Origin: Curtobacterium sp. VKM Ac-1376
GTDB lineage: Bacteria > Actinomycetota > Actinomycetes > Actinomycetales > Microbacteriaceae
Assembly (NCBI RefSeq): GCF_015351025.1
Contig: NZ_JADKRV010000018.1
Span: forward strand, 1-53,106
Length of the DNA stretch: 53,106 nucleotides
Direction of reading: 5' to 3'
Under the pieces are notes generated by a model that made no database searches, was not told where the DNA came from, and saw only the letters and a list, made by a program, of their open reading frames with translations. Of this stretch, positions 1 through 12,666 are shown one piece after another. The translations under genes were made by a program, and so were the position numbers. Within the stretch, counting starts at the first letter, position 1. Every line of letters starts with the position of its first letter.

Positions 1-35
1 GGCGCGGTGCCAGCTGGCACCGCGCCTCCCGTCTG
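1..35. repeat. Dispersed palindrome, type B, left end cut by window
   Basis: Bases 1-26 form a perfect 26-bp palindrome centred on GGTGCCAGCTGGCACC, followed by TCCCGTC, the outer part of the right arm seen in full at 2441-2480. The matching left outer arm lies outside the window. It sits just beyond the 3' end of the minus-strand small membrane gene, where a transcription-terminating hairpin would be expected. The terminator role is inference. Confidence 0.75.
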
Positions 36-66
36 TTCAGGTGCGTCCGGACGGGACGCTGCGTCG

Positions 67-225
67 CTACGCGCGACCGCGGATGGTCCGGAGCAGCCAG
101 CCGATGACCGCCAGCAGGATGAGCACGATGCCCACCCAGAGCAGGATCTTCAGCGCACCGACGAAGATGCCGCTGAAGAGCAGGACGAGGCCGACGATGA
201 TCGCGATGATCAGCAGTGCGGGCAT
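67..225 (-). CDS. Small hydrophobic membrane protein, 52 aa
   Basis: A short gene of 52 residues running from ATG at 225 to TAG at 67. A GGAG Shine-Dalgarno motif lies a few bases before the ATG. The protein begins MPALLIIAIIVGLVLLF and is almost entirely hydrophobic: two probable membrane helices at about residues 3-22 and 27-46, then a short basic tail ending in RTIRGRA. Small proteins of this composition are common and uncharacterised in actinobacteria. It lies 83 nt downstream of ftsY on the same strand and could be read from the same transcript. I cannot assign a function; a role at the membrane is all the sequence supports. Confidence 0.75.
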   Translation of the reverse strand: MPALLIIAIIVGLVLLFSGIFVGALKILLWVGIVLILLAVIGWLLRTIRGRA

Positions 226-308
226 GAGGGTCTCCTATCCCTGGAACGAGACCGAGCAGACGCCCGGGCCGTGGAGGACGCTACTCCTCGGCGCGGGAAC
301 GCGTTCGC

Positions 309-1178
309 TCAGCCGACGAGGTTCTGCACGAAGACGTGCGGCGTGAAGCCGGTCAGGTCGTTGATCCCCTCGCCCTGCCCGATGAGCTTGATCGGGATGC
401 CGGTCTTCTCCTGCACGCTCAGTACGAACCCCGCCTTGGCCGAGCCGTCGAGCTTCGTGATGACGAGGCCCGTCACCCCGGCACCCTCGATGAAGGCCTG
501 GGCCTGCGCGAGTCCGTTCTGCCCGGTCGTGGCGTCGAGGACGAGCAGGACCTCGCTGATCTCGGTCTGCTTCTCGACGACGCGCTTGATCTTGGTGAGC
601 TCGTCCATCAGCCCGGCCTTGGTGTGCAGACGGCCGGCGGTGTCGATGACGACGATCTCGGTCTGGTCGCGGATCGCCTTCTCGACCGTCTGGTACGCCA
701 CCGACGCCGGGTCCTGCCCGGGCTGCGAGGGACGGACGACGTCGACGCCGGCGCGCCCGGCCCACGTGGCGACCTGCTCGACCGCCGCGGCGCGGAACGT
801 GTCCGCCGCCCCGACGAGCACCGTGCGGTCGTACGTCTTCAGGAACTTGGCGAACTTGCCGATCGTCGTGGTCTTGCCGACGCCGTTCACCCCGACGACG
901 AGCACCACGGCGGGCCGGGCACTGAGCTTCAGGGTGGTGTCGAGCTTCGACAGCCGTTCCTCGAGGACCTCGCGCAGCATGCGCTGCAGGTCGGCGGGGT
1001 CGGTCGTGCCGTACCGGTCGACGCGCGCGTGCAGGTCCTCGATGATCGCCTCGGAGATGTCCGGACCGAAGTCGGCACCGATGAGGGCGGTCTCGAGGTC
1101 CTCCCACGTGGTGTCGTCGATCGTCTTGCGCTGGAAGAGGCCGCGCAGCCGTGAGGACAGTGACCAGGAACTCGCCAT
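309..1178 (-). CDS. ftsY: Signal recognition particle receptor FtsY
   Basis: 289 aa. FtsY is the membrane-associated GTPase that docks SRP-ribosome complexes for co-translational insertion of membrane proteins. All SRP-GTPase motifs are visible: P-loop GVNGVGKTT at 96-104, DTFRAAA at 126-132, DTAGR at 179-183, TKLD at 241-244 and the closing GQGE at 267-270. The N-terminal part before the GTPase domain is short (about 85 residues) and lacks the long acidic A domain of E. coli FtsY, as is usual in Gram-positives. The ATG lies 6 nt after TAAGCT (1185-1190), so a leaderless transcript is likely. In related genomes ftsY follows smc; here terC on the opposite strand separates them. Confidence 0.97.
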   Translation of the reverse strand: MASSWSLSSRLRGLFQRKTIDDTTWEDLETALIGADFGPDISEAIIEDLHARVDRYGTTDPADLQRMLREVLEERLSKLDTTLKLSARPAVVLVVGVNGVGKTTTIGKFAKFLKTYDRTVLVGAADTFRAAAVEQVATWAGRAGVDVVRPSQPGQDPASVAYQTVEKAIRDQTEIVVIDTAGRLHTKAGLMDELTKIKRVVEKQTEISEVLLVLDATTGQNGLAQAQAFIEGAGVTGLVITKLDGSAKAGFVLSVQEKTGIPIKLIGQGEGINDLTGFTPHVFVQNLVG

Positions 1179-1184
1179 GTTCCC

Positions 1185-1190
1185 AGCTTA
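1185..1190 (-). promoter_or_regulatory. Candidate -10 element of ftsY (leaderless)
   Basis: TAAGCT on the minus strand ends 6 nt before the ftsY ATG, the spacing expected when transcription starts at the initiation codon. No convincing -35 hexamer is visible. Confidence 0.5.
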
Positions 1191-1230
1191 GGACGCGGCG
1201 CATGTCCGCTGTGCCCGGTATGCTCGGTCA

Positions 1231-1348
1231 CACGAAGGGGAGTATTCCCTCTCGGTGTCCCCGTCAGTACGGTCCGGAACGATCCGGGCCCGGGGCGCCG
1301 GTCGTGCGGCACGGGTTCCCGGGCAGTGCGGCGGAAGAGACCTTCAGG
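1231..1348 (+). promoter_or_regulatory. yybP-ykoY manganese riboswitch upstream of terC
   Basis: The leader of terC carries the hallmark blocks of the yybP-ykoY class in order: GAAGGGGAGTA at 1234-1244, GTCAGTACGG at 1264-1273, a CCGG-containing hairpin, and GACCTTC at 1339-1345. GAAGG (1234-1238) can pair with CCTTC (1341-1345) to close the P1 helix. Members of this class bind Mn2+ and often control MntP or TerC-family exporters, which matches the gene that starts 51 nt after the P1 strand. Recognition is from remembered consensus blocks, not a covariance search. Confidence 0.8.
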
Positions 1349-1398
1349 CCTCGGCGTACCCGTTTTTCGCGGCAGCGCCCTATCCCTGAAGGAACACT

Positions 1399-2424
1399 GT
1401 GGACGTCCCACTCTTCGTCTGGCTCTTGACCATCGCTGGCATCTTGGCGCTGCTGGTCTTCGACTTCTACTCGCACGTCCGCACGCCCCACGAGCCGACG
1501 ATCCGCGAGTCCGCGTTCTGGTCGGCCTTCTACATCGCCCTCGCGATCCTGTTCGGTGTCGGTGTCTGGGTGTTCGGCGGCGGACAGGCCGGCGGCGAGT
1601 ACTTCGCCGGGTGGCTCACCGAGAAGGCATTGTCCGTCGACAACCTCTTCGTCTTCCTCATCATCATGACGACCTTCGCGGTGCCGAAGGCGTTCCAGCA
1701 GAAGGTCCTGCTGGTCGGTGTCGCCATCGCCCTCGTCGCCCGCGGGGGCTTCATCGCGGCCGGCGTCGCCATCATCGACAACTTCTCGTGGGTCTTCTAC
1801 CTGTTCGGTGCACTGCTGTTCTGGCTCGCCTGGTCGCAGGTCAAGGGCGGCAACGAGCACGACGCGTCCGAGGGCGATTCCCGGCTCATCCGGATCCTGC
1901 GCCGCATCATCCCGACCTCGAAGGACTACGACGGCGACCGCCTGACCACCCGCGTCGACGGAAAGCGCCTCTTCACCCCGATGCTGCTCGTCATGGTCTC
2001 GATCGGCCTGACCGACGTGCTGTTCGCACTCGACTCGATCCCGGCGATCTTCGGCCTCACGCAGGACGCCTTCATCGTGTTCACGGCGAACGCGTTCTCG
2101 CTCCTCGGGCTCCGACAGCTCTACTTCCTCATCGCCGGCCTGCTCGAGAAGCTCATCTACCTGGGCCAGGGCCTCGCGGTGATCCTCGCCTTCATCGGTG
2201 TGAAGCTGGTCTTCCACGCGATGCACGTCAACGAGCTGCCGTTCATCAACGGAGGGCAGCACATCGAGTGGGCGCCGGAGATCCCGATCTGGTTCTCGCT
2301 GGGCTTCATCCTGCTGACGATCACGGTCGCCACGATCGCGTCGCTGGTCGTCTCGAAGAAGCGCCAGGAGCGCGGCCTGACACCGACGGGCGAGCCGACG
2401 ACGGCGGAGGCCGACGCGAAGTAG
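1399..2424 (+). CDS. TerC/Alx family membrane protein, probable Mn2+ exporter
   Basis: 341 aa integral membrane protein of the TerC family (LysE superfamily). The GTG at 1399 follows a GAAGGAAC ribosome site. Family motifs are the EKALSVDNLFVF segment at about residues 74-86 and the second acidic helix with ALDSIPA near residues 208-214; the paired Asp/Asn and Asp/Ser residues line the proposed metal path. About eight or nine membrane helices can be counted. The name comes from tellurite resistance, but members such as Alx and YkoY export manganese, and the riboswitch in the leader supports that role here. It stands alone between ftsY and smc, and the long palindrome at 2441-2480 closes the unit. 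Confidence 0.92.
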   Translation: MDVPLFVWLLTIAGILALLVFDFYSHVRTPHEPTIRESAFWSAFYIALAILFGVGVWVFGGGQAGGEYFAGWLTEKALSVDNLFVFLIIMTTFAVPKAFQQKVLLVGVAIALVARGGFIAAGVAIIDNFSWVFYLFGALLFWLAWSQVKGGNEHDASEGDSRLIRILRRIIPTSKDYDGDRLTTRVDGKRLFTPMLLVMVSIGLTDVLFALDSIPAIFGLTQDAFIVFTANAFSLLGLRQLYFLIAGLLEKLIYLGQGLAVILAFIGVKLVFHAMHVNELPFINGGQHIEWAPEIPIWFSLGFILLTITVATIASLVVSKKRQERGLTPTGEPTTAEADAK

Positions 2425-2440
2425 CCGTCGCCACGTTGGT

Positions 2441-2480
2441 GACGGGAGGCACGGTGCCAGCTGGCACCGTGCCTCCCGTC
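2441..2480. repeat. Perfect 40-bp palindrome, type B, between convergent terC and smc
   Basis: A perfect 40-bp inverted repeat with no loop, centred on GGTGCCAGCTGGCACC and flanked by GACGGGAGGC/GCCTCCCGTC. It starts 16 nt after the terC stop and lies between convergent genes, so it can serve as a bidirectional terminator. It is the same family as 1-35 and 47097-47144. The remaining 125 nt to the smc stop contain only short direct repeats of CCCGTCGTGGGTC and no gene. Confidence 0.8.
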
Positions 2481-2605
2481 CGTCGTGGGTCCCGCCCGTC
2501 GTGGGTCGCGTCCCGACCCAGACCGACTCTTCGGGCTGGTCGACGATCCACGGCTCCGGACGCCCGCGAAGTGTCGCTGAGCGCGTGACCTGCCGAGCGG
2601 CTCGG

Positions 2606-6406
<3,801 letters not shown>

Positions 6407-6460
6407 GCGGTCTCCGGGTGTGCTCGCTCGTGCGGCGCTGTGCTGCTGCTGGGCGTCAGG

Positions 6461-7432
6461 CTAACGCGTGCGGGCGCGGGGACGTGGTTGGCACACGGGA
6501 CAGATGTGGCTCGACCGGTTCATGAAGGCCTCGCGCACGATCGTCGTGCCGCAGCGGGGGCAGGGCTTCCCCTGCTGGCCGTAGACGTTCAGCCGCTGCG
6601 AGAAGTAGCCGGACTGCCCGTTCACGTTGACGTACTGGGCGTCGAAGCTCGTCCCCCCGTCCTCGAGCGCGCGGCGCAGAATGGCGCGGACCTCGTCGAG
6701 CAGTCGTCGCAGGTCAGCACGGGTGAGCCGGTCGGCGGCGCGCTCGTAGTGCAACCTCGCGGCCCACAGCGACTCGTCGGCGTAGATGTTCCCGATGCCG
6801 CTCACGACACCCTGGTCGAGCAGGACACGCTTGATGCCGCTCGAGCGCTTCCGGGCCATCGCGGCGAAGCGGTCGTCGTCGAACGCGGGGTCGAGCGGGT
6901 CGCGGGCGATGTGCGACACCTGGCCCGGCACCCAGCGGCGCCACACGGCATCGGGGTCGAGGACGTCCACCCGGCCGCCGAACCCGGCGGGGGCGCCGTC
7001 GATCGTCGGGACCATCGCGTCGATCGCCATCGAGCCGAACGTGCGCTGGTCGACGAACTCGAGTTCCACCCGCGGCTCCGCCGCACCCGCGCGGTCGGTG
7101 CCCACGGGCTCCACGTCGATGAGGATCCGCCGGTGCTTCGCAGCCGGTCGGCCACGGCCGAGCAGGATCTGCCCGCTCATGCCGAGGTGGGCGACGAGCG
7201 CCTCGGGGCGATCACCGTCGTGCTCGGGCTGCAGTGGCATCCAGAGGAACTTGCCCCGGCGGACCGCGGCGGCGATGGTGCGACCGGTCAGGCGGTTGGC
7301 GAAGTCCTCGGCGGGGCCGTCGTGCCGGGTGAGGGCACGGTCGTCCACCACGTCGACGTGCAGCACCCGTGCACCGCTGACCGCGGGTTCGAGGCCGGCT
7401 CGGACGACCTCGACCTCGGGGAGTTCGGGCAC
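6461..7432 (-). CDS. mutM: Formamidopyrimidine-DNA glycosylase
   Basis: 323 aa bifunctional DNA glycosylase/AP lyase that removes 8-oxoguanine and formamidopyrimidines. The catalytic N-terminus PELPEVE follows the start residue: Pro2 forms the Schiff base and Glu3 is catalytic. The conserved RRGKFLW lysine is at about residue 61. A C-terminal zinc finger of the form CX2CX16CX2C uses Cys 291, 294, 311 and 314. The GTG start at 7432 lies only 4 nt after the rnc stop, so the two genes are co-translated in practice. A His-rich or Ala-rich extension is absent; the length is slightly above the typical 270-290 because of loops in the middle domain. Confidence 0.96.
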   Translation of the reverse strand: MPELPEVEVVRAGLEPAVSGARVLHVDVVDDRALTRHDGPAEDFANRLTGRTIAAAVRRGKFLWMPLQPEHDGDRPEALVAHLGMSGQILLGRGRPAAKHRRILIDVEPVGTDRAGAAEPRVELEFVDQRTFGSMAIDAMVPTIDGAPAGFGGRVDVLDPDAVWRRWVPGQVSHIARDPLDPAFDDDRFAAMARKRSSGIKRVLLDQGVVSGIGNIYADESLWAARLHYERAADRLTRADLRRLLDEVRAILRRALEDGGTSFDAQYVNVNGQSGYFSQRLNVYGQQGKPCPRCGTTIVREAFMNRSSHICPVCQPRPRARTR

Positions 7433-7436
7433 GCCG

Positions 7437-8162
7437 TCAGACCGCTCGACCGGAGAGTCGGGTCCAGGCGTCGAGCGCTGCGGCCATCTCGGCGGCCTTC
7501 TTGCTCGACCCGGTGCCGGTGGCGATGTCCTCGCCCTGCAGGACCACCGTCGCGCTGAAGGTCTTGTCGTGGTCGGGGCCGGTCTCGGTGACCCGGTACG
7601 CCGGGTTGCCCAGTGAGCGGCTGGAGGCGAGCTCCTGCAGGCTCGTCTTCGGATCCATGGCGGCGCCGAAGCGGTCGGGGTCGATCATGAGCGGCTCGAC
7701 CAGGCGGAGCACGAGCTCGGTCGCCGGGTCGGCACCGGCGGACAGGTAGGTCGCACCGATGACGGCTTCGACCGTGTCGGCCAGGATCGACGACTTGTCG
7801 CGCCCACCCGTCTGCTCCTCGCCCTTGCCGAGCCGCAGGTAGCTGCCGAGCCCGATCATGCGGGCGATCTCGGCCAGCGCCACGGTCGACACGAGGCTGG
7901 CGCGACGCTTCGCGAGATCGCCCTCGTCGAGGTCGGGGAACGACGTGTAGAGCTTCACGGTCACGGCCTGGCCGAGGATCGAGTCCCCGAGGAACTCGAG
8001 GCGCTCGTTGTGCTTGATGCCACCGTGCTCGTAGGCGTAGGAGCGGTGTGTGAGGGCGAGTTGGAGCAGCTCGAGGTCGATGTCGATCCCGAGGATGCCC
8101 TGCAGACGAACGACGTCCGGCCCCACGGGGCGAGACCCCGCAGCGCCGGACGTTGTCGTCAT
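7437..8162 (-). CDS. rnc: Ribonuclease III
   Basis: 241 aa double-strand-specific endoribonuclease that processes rRNA precursors and some mRNAs. The family signature NERLEFLGDS lies at 52-61 and the second acidic cluster DTVEAVIGA at 129-137; together they supply the Mg2+-binding carboxylates. A C-terminal double-stranded RNA-binding domain occupies about 168-236, ending in SSKKAAEMAAALDAW. The ATG at 8162 lies 13 nt after the rpmF stop. Linkage rpmF-rnc-mutM-smc is common in Gram-positive bacteria. Confidence 0.97.
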   Translation of the reverse strand: MTTTSGAAGSRPVGPDVVRLQGILGIDIDLELLQLALTHRSYAYEHGGIKHNERLEFLGDSILGQAVTVKLYTSFPDLDEGDLAKRRASLVSTVALAEIARMIGLGSYLRLGKGEEQTGGRDKSSILADTVEAVIGATYLSAGADPATELVLRLVEPLMIDPDRFGAAMDPKTSLQELASSRSLGNPAYRVTETGPDHDKTFSATVVLQGEDIATGTGSSKKAAEMAAALDAWTRLSGRAV

Positions 8163-8175
8163 GCGTTCGGTCCGA

Positions 8176-8379
8176 TCAGACGTCGGCGACCTTGCGACCC
8201 TTGTACTCCATGTACAGGGGCGTGCCGGCCGAGTCCTCGACGACCTTCGCGCGGTGCGGGAGGCTGTAGGTGACCTGACCGTTCTCGATCGTCTTCACGA
8301 GCTGGATCGGCGTGGCCTTCCACTGCGAACGACGGGCGTGGGTGTTCGCACGGGACTGCTTGCGCTTGGGAACGGCCAT
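8176..8379 (-). CDS. rpmF: 50S ribosomal protein L32, cysteine-free form
   Basis: 67 aa. It begins [20 protein letters not shown], the typical L32 N-terminus. The C-terminal half has no cysteines, so it lacks the zinc-binding CX2C pairs of the C-plus paralogue and should fold without zinc. Zinc-independent ribosomal proteins are well known in actinobacteria; whether a second, zinc-binding L32 exists lies outside this window. It lies between the yceD-like gene and rnc, a conserved order. Confidence 0.96.
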   Translation of the reverse strand: MAVPKRKQSRANTHARRSQWKATPIQLVKTIENGQVTYSLPHRAKVVEDSAGTPLYMEYKGRKVADV

Positions 8380-8432
8380 GGTGAATCTCTTTCGGTTGGT
8401 CAGTGGTCGGTGCGGGGGCTGAGAGTCGGGAC

Positions 8433-9029
8433 CTACTCGGTCTCGGTCCGCTCCTCGCCCTCGGTGGTCTTCGGCGCGGTGGTGTCACCGTCGGTGGATC
8501 CTTCGGCACTGTCGTCGAGCTGGACCGCGCTGAGCGCTGCCCAACGGGGATCCACGATCTGACGAGCGGGCTGCTCGCCGAGGTCGGCCAGACGTTCGCC
8601 CGTCACCGGGTCGAGTCCTGGGCAGTCCGGTCGGCAGACCGGCTGGAACGGCAGCGACAGCACCACCGCATCTCGAACGACCTGTTCGGTGTCCACGTGG
8701 TCATCGCGAACGAAGAAGTCGAAATCCTCCGAGGCATCATACGCGAACAGCTCGGCGAAATCGACCTCGATCGGTTCGCTGATGTCGATGAGGCAACGCG
8801 AGCACTCCCCCGTCGCGTCGGCCGAGGCGTGTCCGGACACGAGGACGCCCTCGTGGAGGCCTTCCAGCCGGACGTCGATGCGCAGTTCCGCGCCCTGTCG
8901 GACGGCGATCAGACCGGCGCCCATCGCGTCGGGCACCTCGATGTCGAGCGTGTGCTCGCGCATCTCACCCGGCCGGTGCGCGAGGTCGCGCACGCGCAGG
9001 GCGTAGGGGCTGTTCACGGGGGAAGACAC
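8433..9029 (-). CDS. YceD/DUF177 family protein
   Basis: Encodes a protein of the DUF177 (YceD) family, which lies next to rpmF in most bacteria and is linked to 23S rRNA accumulation or ribosome assembly. Seen: a CSRCL motif in the middle, the aromatic [12 protein letters not shown] region, a later CRPDCPGL pair completing four cysteines, and an acidic C-terminal tail. I chose GTG at 9029 (198 aa): the homologous part begins with [10 protein letters not shown] and TAGGCT lies 8 nt upstream, fitting a leaderless start. A TTG at 9074 would add 15 residues but has no support. It starts the run to rpmF, rnc, mutM and smc. Confidence 0.85.
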   Translation of the reverse strand: MSSPVNSPYALRVRDLAHRPGEMREHTLDIEVPDAMGAGLIAVRQGAELRIDVRLEGLHEGVLVSGHASADATGECSRCLIDISEPIEVDFAELFAYDASEDFDFFVRDDHVDTEQVVRDAVVLSLPFQPVCRPDCPGLDPVTGERLADLGEQPARQIVDPRWAALSAVQLDDSAEGSTDGDTTAPKTTEGEERTETE

Positions 9030-9099
9030 GATCGACAAGCCTAGCGCGATCGGAGCCGAGAGTCGAGGTGGCAACAGGCGTGTCCGGACGCGGCAGCGA

Positions 9100-9585
9100 T
9101 CAGCGGGCCGCGAGCGCGTCCGCGACGGCCCTCGGCACGTACGGCGTGACGTCGCCGCCCAGCGTCGACACCTGGCGGATGAGCGAGCTCGACACGTGCG
9201 CTCGCGCAGCCTCGGGCAGCAGGAACACCGTCTCGACGTCAGCGAGGTGCCGGTTCATGATCGCCATCGGGGTCTCGTACGCGACGTCCTCGCCGGAGCG
9301 GACACCCTTGACCAGGATCTTCGCGCCGACCTGCCGGCAGTAGTCGACGAGGAGCCCGGAGGTCCACTCGCCCACGGTCACCGAGTCGGGCGCGCCGACC
9401 TCGGCGAGGGACGCGCGGATGAGCCGCACCCGGTCGACGGCCTCGAACATCGCCGGCTTCTTGTCCGGGTTGTGCACCACGAGGACGTGCACCTCGTCGA
9501 ACAGCCCGGCCGCCCGACCGATGACGTCGAGGTGCCCGAGGGTGACGGGGTCGAAGGAACCGGGGACCACCGCGATCTGCGCCAT
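9100..9585 (-). CDS. coaD: Phosphopantetheine adenylyltransferase
   Basis: 161 aa, the usual size. CoaD transfers AMP from ATP to 4'-phosphopantetheine, the penultimate step of coenzyme A synthesis. The nucleotidyltransferase motif TLGH lies at 15-18 after GSFDPV, and the second motif VSSSLIR near residue 130 matches the ISSTxxR site. The open frame continues upstream, but homology starts at [14 protein letters not shown], so ATG 9585 is chosen. It lies 38 nt after recG on the same strand, a common actinobacterial pairing. Confidence 0.97.
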   Translation of the reverse strand: MAQIAVVPGSFDPVTLGHLDVIGRAAGLFDEVHVLVVHNPDKKPAMFEAVDRVRLIRASLAEVGAPDSVTVGEWTSGLLVDYCRQVGAKILVKGVRSGEDVAYETPMAIMNRHLADVETVFLLPEAARAHVSSSLIRQVSTLGGDVTPYVPRAVADALAAR

Positions 9586-9623
9586 GGGAGCGACGATACC
9601 GTCCGGGGTGCTGCGTCCGGCGG

Positions 9624-11852
9624 TCAGTTCTTGCCGAGGAACGAGGCGTCGGACTCGTCGAGGCGTCGGGCAAGGGCGTCGCGGAGGGCAGGGGACCCCT
9701 CGAGTTCGGGGTCCGGCTCCAGCACCCGCTCGGCCTCTTCGCGCGCGTCGACGATGAGGTCGGCGTGTTCGACCACCCGGAGCAGGTTGAGCGAGGACCG
9801 GCCGCCGGACTGCCGCTCGCCGAGGACGTCGCCCTCGCGCCGGAGCTCGAGGTCGACCCGCGCGAGCTCGAAGCCGTCGTCCGAGGCGGCCACCGCGTCG
9901 ACGCGTTCGCGCGAGGTGGTCTCGAGTTCGGCCGTCGTGACGAGCAGGCAGACACCCGCCCACTGCCCACGGCCGATGCGCCCCCGGAGCTGGTGGAGCT
10001 GCGAGACCCCGAACCGGTCGGCGTCGAGGACAGCCATCATCGCCGCGTTCGGCACGTCGACACCGACCTCGATCACGGTCGTCGCGACGATCACGTCGAG
10101 GTCACCGGCAGCGAAGGAGGTCATCACGCGGTCCTTCTCGTCCGCGGTCATCCGGCCGTGCAGGACGGCGATCGTGCGCCCCTCGAGCACGGGCATGGTG
10201 CGCATCCGCTCGGCCGTGGCGAGCACGGTCGCCGGGGCGCGCTCCGGAGCGCGGTCCTCGCCCTCGGCCGGTTCCGGCTCGCCGTCGTCCTCGGTGTGGG
10301 CATCGTCGATGGCCGGGCAGACGACGAACGCCTGGCGGCCCTTGGCCAGTTCTTCGGCCATGCGTGACCAGATGCGGGGTTCCCAGCCGGGGTGCTCGGC
10401 CAGGGGCACCGTGAACGTCTCGACGCCGGCGCGTCCCGACGGCATGCCCGTGATGGTCGAGACGTCGAGGTCACCGAACACCGTCATGGCCACCGTGCGC
10501 GGGATCGGTGTGGCGGTGAGCACGAGCACGTGCGGCGGCGTCGCACCCTTCGTGCGGAGGGCCTCGCGCTGCTCGACGCCGAAGCGGTGCTGTTCGTCGA
10601 CGACCACGAGCCCGAGTTCGGCGAAGTCCACGCGGTCCCCGAGGAGCGCGTGGGTGCCGACGACGAGGCGCGAGCTGCCCGAGACGGCGGCGAGCAGCGC
10701 ACGGCGGCGTTCGTCGGTGGACTGCGAGCCGGTCAGGATCACCGGCCGCAGTTCGGCTGCCAGGTCGGGACCGAGGAACTTCACGATGGACCGCAGGTGC
10801 TGGGCCGCCAGGACCTCGGTCGGGGCGATGAGCGCGGACTGCCCGCCCGTCTCGGCGACGGTGAGCATCGCGCGGATCGCCACCAGGGTCTTGCCGGAAC
10901 CGACCTCGCCCTGGATCAGCCGGTGCATGGGCCAGGTCCGGGCGAGGTCCTGGTCGATGTCCGCGCCGACGGACCGCTGGTCGTCGGTCAGGGTGAACGG
11001 CAGAGCGGCGTCGAACCGTTCGAGGATCCCACCGGCTGCCGCCACGCGCGGCGTCGCGGCGGTGCGACGGGCCGCGATCCGGCGCTGCACGAGCGCGGTC
11101 TGCAGCACGAACGCCTCGCGGTAGCGCAGGGCGTCCTGCGCCCGCTTGAAGTCGGCGACCTTCTCGGGGCGGTGCAGCAGCTCGAGGGCGCGGCGGAAGG
11201 GCACGAGGTCGAGCCGTGACCGCGCGGACGCCGGCACCGGGTCGGGGAGGTCCGGCAGGGTGTCGAGCACGATCCCCATCGACTTCGCGATCTGCCACGA
11301 GGTGAGGGAGGCCGTCGCCGGGTAGATCGGGATCGGCTGACGCGACCACCGGATCGCTTCGTCCGAACCGGGGTCGGCCGTGGCGCGGGGGTCGTCGGGG
11401 TCGAAGAGCTCGTAGTCCGGGTGGGCGAGCTGCCGGGCACCGCGGTAGTCGCTGACCTTGCCCGAGAAGATGCCGCGGGCACCGGGCACGAGGTCCTTCG
11501 TGCGCCACCCCTGGTTGAAGAACGTCAGGGTGAGCAGTCCCTTGCCGTCGCCGATCTTCGCTTCGAGGATCGAACCGCGGCGCGCACGCATGGTGCGTTC
11601 GCGGACGTCCACCACCTCGGCCACGATGGTGACCGGTTCGCCGATCGCCAGCGAGTCGAGGGCGGTCAGGGCACCCCGCTCCGCGTAGCGACGGGGTGCG
11701 TGCTCGAGGAACTCGCCCACCGTGCGGTGGCCGAAGGCCTTCTCGATCGCGGTCGCCGTCCGACCACCGAGCACGTTCGCGAGCCGCGCGTCGAGCGGTG
11801 CCGGACCGAGGTCGGGCGCCGCCGGCGGAGCGGGGGTTCCGGAGGTGACCAC
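9624..11852 (-). CDS. recG: ATP-dependent DNA helicase RecG
   Basis: 742 aa. RecG remodels stalled replication forks and Holliday junctions. Seen: an N-terminal wedge (OB-fold) domain at about 60-180, helicase motif I GEVGSGKT near 315-322, the DEQH box [10 protein letters not shown] near 415, motif [14 protein letters not shown], and C-terminal helicase motifs including [11 protein letters not shown] and QLRGRIGRG. The reading frame is open far upstream, but the antisense rsmD gene begins there; GTG 11852 is chosen because TACCGT (11859-11864) ends 6 nt upstream, fitting a leaderless transcript, and because it gives a normal-sized protein. It is divergent from rsmD. Confidence 0.95.
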   Translation of the reverse strand: MVTSGTPAPPAAPDLGPAPLDARLANVLGGRTATAIEKAFGHRTVGEFLEHAPRRYAERGALTALDSLAIGEPVTIVAEVVDVRERTMRARRGSILEAKIGDGKGLLTLTFFNQGWRTKDLVPGARGIFSGKVSDYRGARQLAHPDYELFDPDDPRATADPGSDEAIRWSRQPIPIYPATASLTSWQIAKSMGIVLDTLPDLPDPVPASARSRLDLVPFRRALELLHRPEKVADFKRAQDALRYREAFVLQTALVQRRIAARRTAATPRVAAAGGILERFDAALPFTLTDDQRSVGADIDQDLARTWPMHRLIQGEVGSGKTLVAIRAMLTVAETGGQSALIAPTEVLAAQHLRSIVKFLGPDLAAELRPVILTGSQSTDERRRALLAAVSGSSRLVVGTHALLGDRVDFAELGLVVVDEQHRFGVEQREALRTKGATPPHVLVLTATPIPRTVAMTVFGDLDVSTITGMPSGRAGVETFTVPLAEHPGWEPRIWSRMAEELAKGRQAFVVCPAIDDAHTEDDGEPEPAEGEDRAPERAPATVLATAERMRTMPVLEGRTIAVLHGRMTADEKDRVMTSFAAGDLDVIVATTVIEVGVDVPNAAMMAVLDADRFGVSQLHQLRGRIGRGQWAGVCLLVTTAELETTSRERVDAVAASDDGFELARVDLELRREGDVLGERQSGGRSSLNLLRVVEHADLIVDAREEAERVLEPDPELEGSPALRDALARRLDESDASFLGKN

Positions 11853-11858
11853 GCTCCA

Positions 11859-11864
11859 ACGGTA
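11859..11864 (-). promoter_or_regulatory. Candidate -10 element of recG (leaderless)
   Basis: TACCGT on the minus strand ends exactly 6 nt before the recG GTG. The same arrangement (TACGGT, 6 nt, ATG) is seen for divergent rsmD at 11938-11943. This spacing supports the chosen starts of both genes. Confidence 0.5.
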
Positions 11865-11937
11865 CCGGGCACGACCGACCCCACCCGCGCCTCCCGGACG
11901 GGCCTGTGGAGAACGCGGACCGGACCCGCCGGGCCGA

Positions 11938-11943
11938 TACGGT
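11938..11943 (+). promoter_or_regulatory. Candidate -10 element of rsmD (leaderless)
   Basis: TACGGT ends 6 nt before the rsmD ATG at 11950; no ribosome-binding sequence is present in between. No clear -35 hexamer is seen. Confidence 0.5.
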
Positions 11944-11949
11944 GGCTGC

Positions 11950-12510
11950 ATGACCCGCATCATCGCCGGCGCCGCCGGCTCCCTGACGCTCCGGGTGCCG
12001 AAGTCCGGCACCCGGCCGACGAGCGACCGGGTGCGTGAAGCGCTGTTCTCGTCGCTCGAGGCACGGGGGCTCGTCGAGGACACATCGGTGGCCGACCTGT
12101 ACGCGGGGACGGGGGCTCTCGGGCTCGAGGCCGCGTCGCGCGGGGCGGTCGAGATCGTGCTGGTCGACCGTGCGTCCGCAGCGGCACAGGCGTGCCGCGC
12201 GAACGCGAAGGCCGTGCAGCAGCGGGTGCCCGGCGTCCGTATCGACGTGCAGCCGCAGCCGGTGCTCGGGTACCTGCGCGGGACCGTCCGGACGTTCGAC
12301 CTGGTGTTCATCGACCCGCCGTACGACGTGACCGAACACGAGCTCGCCGAGGTGCTCGAGGCCCTGGCGCCGAAGCTGACGGCGGACGCCGTCGTCGTGG
12401 TCGAGCGGAGCAAGCGCTCCCCCGAGCCCACGTGGCCCGTGGGGCTCGAGCCGTTCAGCAAGCGGAGCTACGGCGAGACCGTTGCGTGGGAGGCCGTCGC
12501 CGCGGGCTGA
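11950..12510 (+). CDS. rsmD: 16S rRNA m2G966 methyltransferase RsmD
   Basis: 186 aa SAM-dependent methyltransferase that modifies a guanine in the 30S P-site region. It starts TRIIAGAAGSLTL, then RPTSDRVREALFSSL, both typical of RsmD. The SAM-binding motif I is DLYAGTGALGLEA at about 49-61, and the catalytic DPPY lies near 122-125 in FDLVFIDPPYD. In many genomes rsmD neighbours coaD and recG; here recG and coaD are divergent from it. Confidence 0.95.
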   Translation: MTRIIAGAAGSLTLRVPKSGTRPTSDRVREALFSSLEARGLVEDTSVADLYAGTGALGLEAASRGAVEIVLVDRASAAAQACRANAKAVQQRVPGVRIDVQPQPVLGYLRGTVRTFDLVFIDPPYDVTEHELAEVLEALAPKLTADAVVVVERSKRSPEPTWPVGLEPFSKRSYGETVAWEAVAAG

Positions 12511-12666
12511 GCGTTCCGCGCGAGCGCGTGCGCGCACGCGCTCTGCGACAGGGCACCTGTCGAACGACGCGTGTTCTGTCGCAACACGCTCGAGCATCTT
12601 CCGGGAGGCACTGCTCGCCTCCGCCAGGGCGGCCGCGGAAGCCGCCGAGCCGGGTCGGCCATCGGG
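12511..12666. other. Intergenic region between convergent rsmD and thiL with short inverted repeats
   Basis: 156 nt with no gene. It contains TGCGACAG near 12543 and an inverted copy CTGTCGCA near 12576, plus CACCTGTCGAACG between them. These resemble the GCGACAG/CTGTCGC elements in the gene-free stretch at 22135-22228 and could form hairpins at the shared gene end. Confidence 0.5.

Noticed and set aside
7..1191. Plus-strand frame of 394 codons at the window start
   Set aside because: It runs antisense through ftsY and the small membrane gene, whose motifs and ribosome site are clear.
11853..12461. N-terminal extension of recG
   Set aside because: The extra frame overlaps rsmD on the opposite strand and has no RecG homology; the start at 11852 has a fitting -10.
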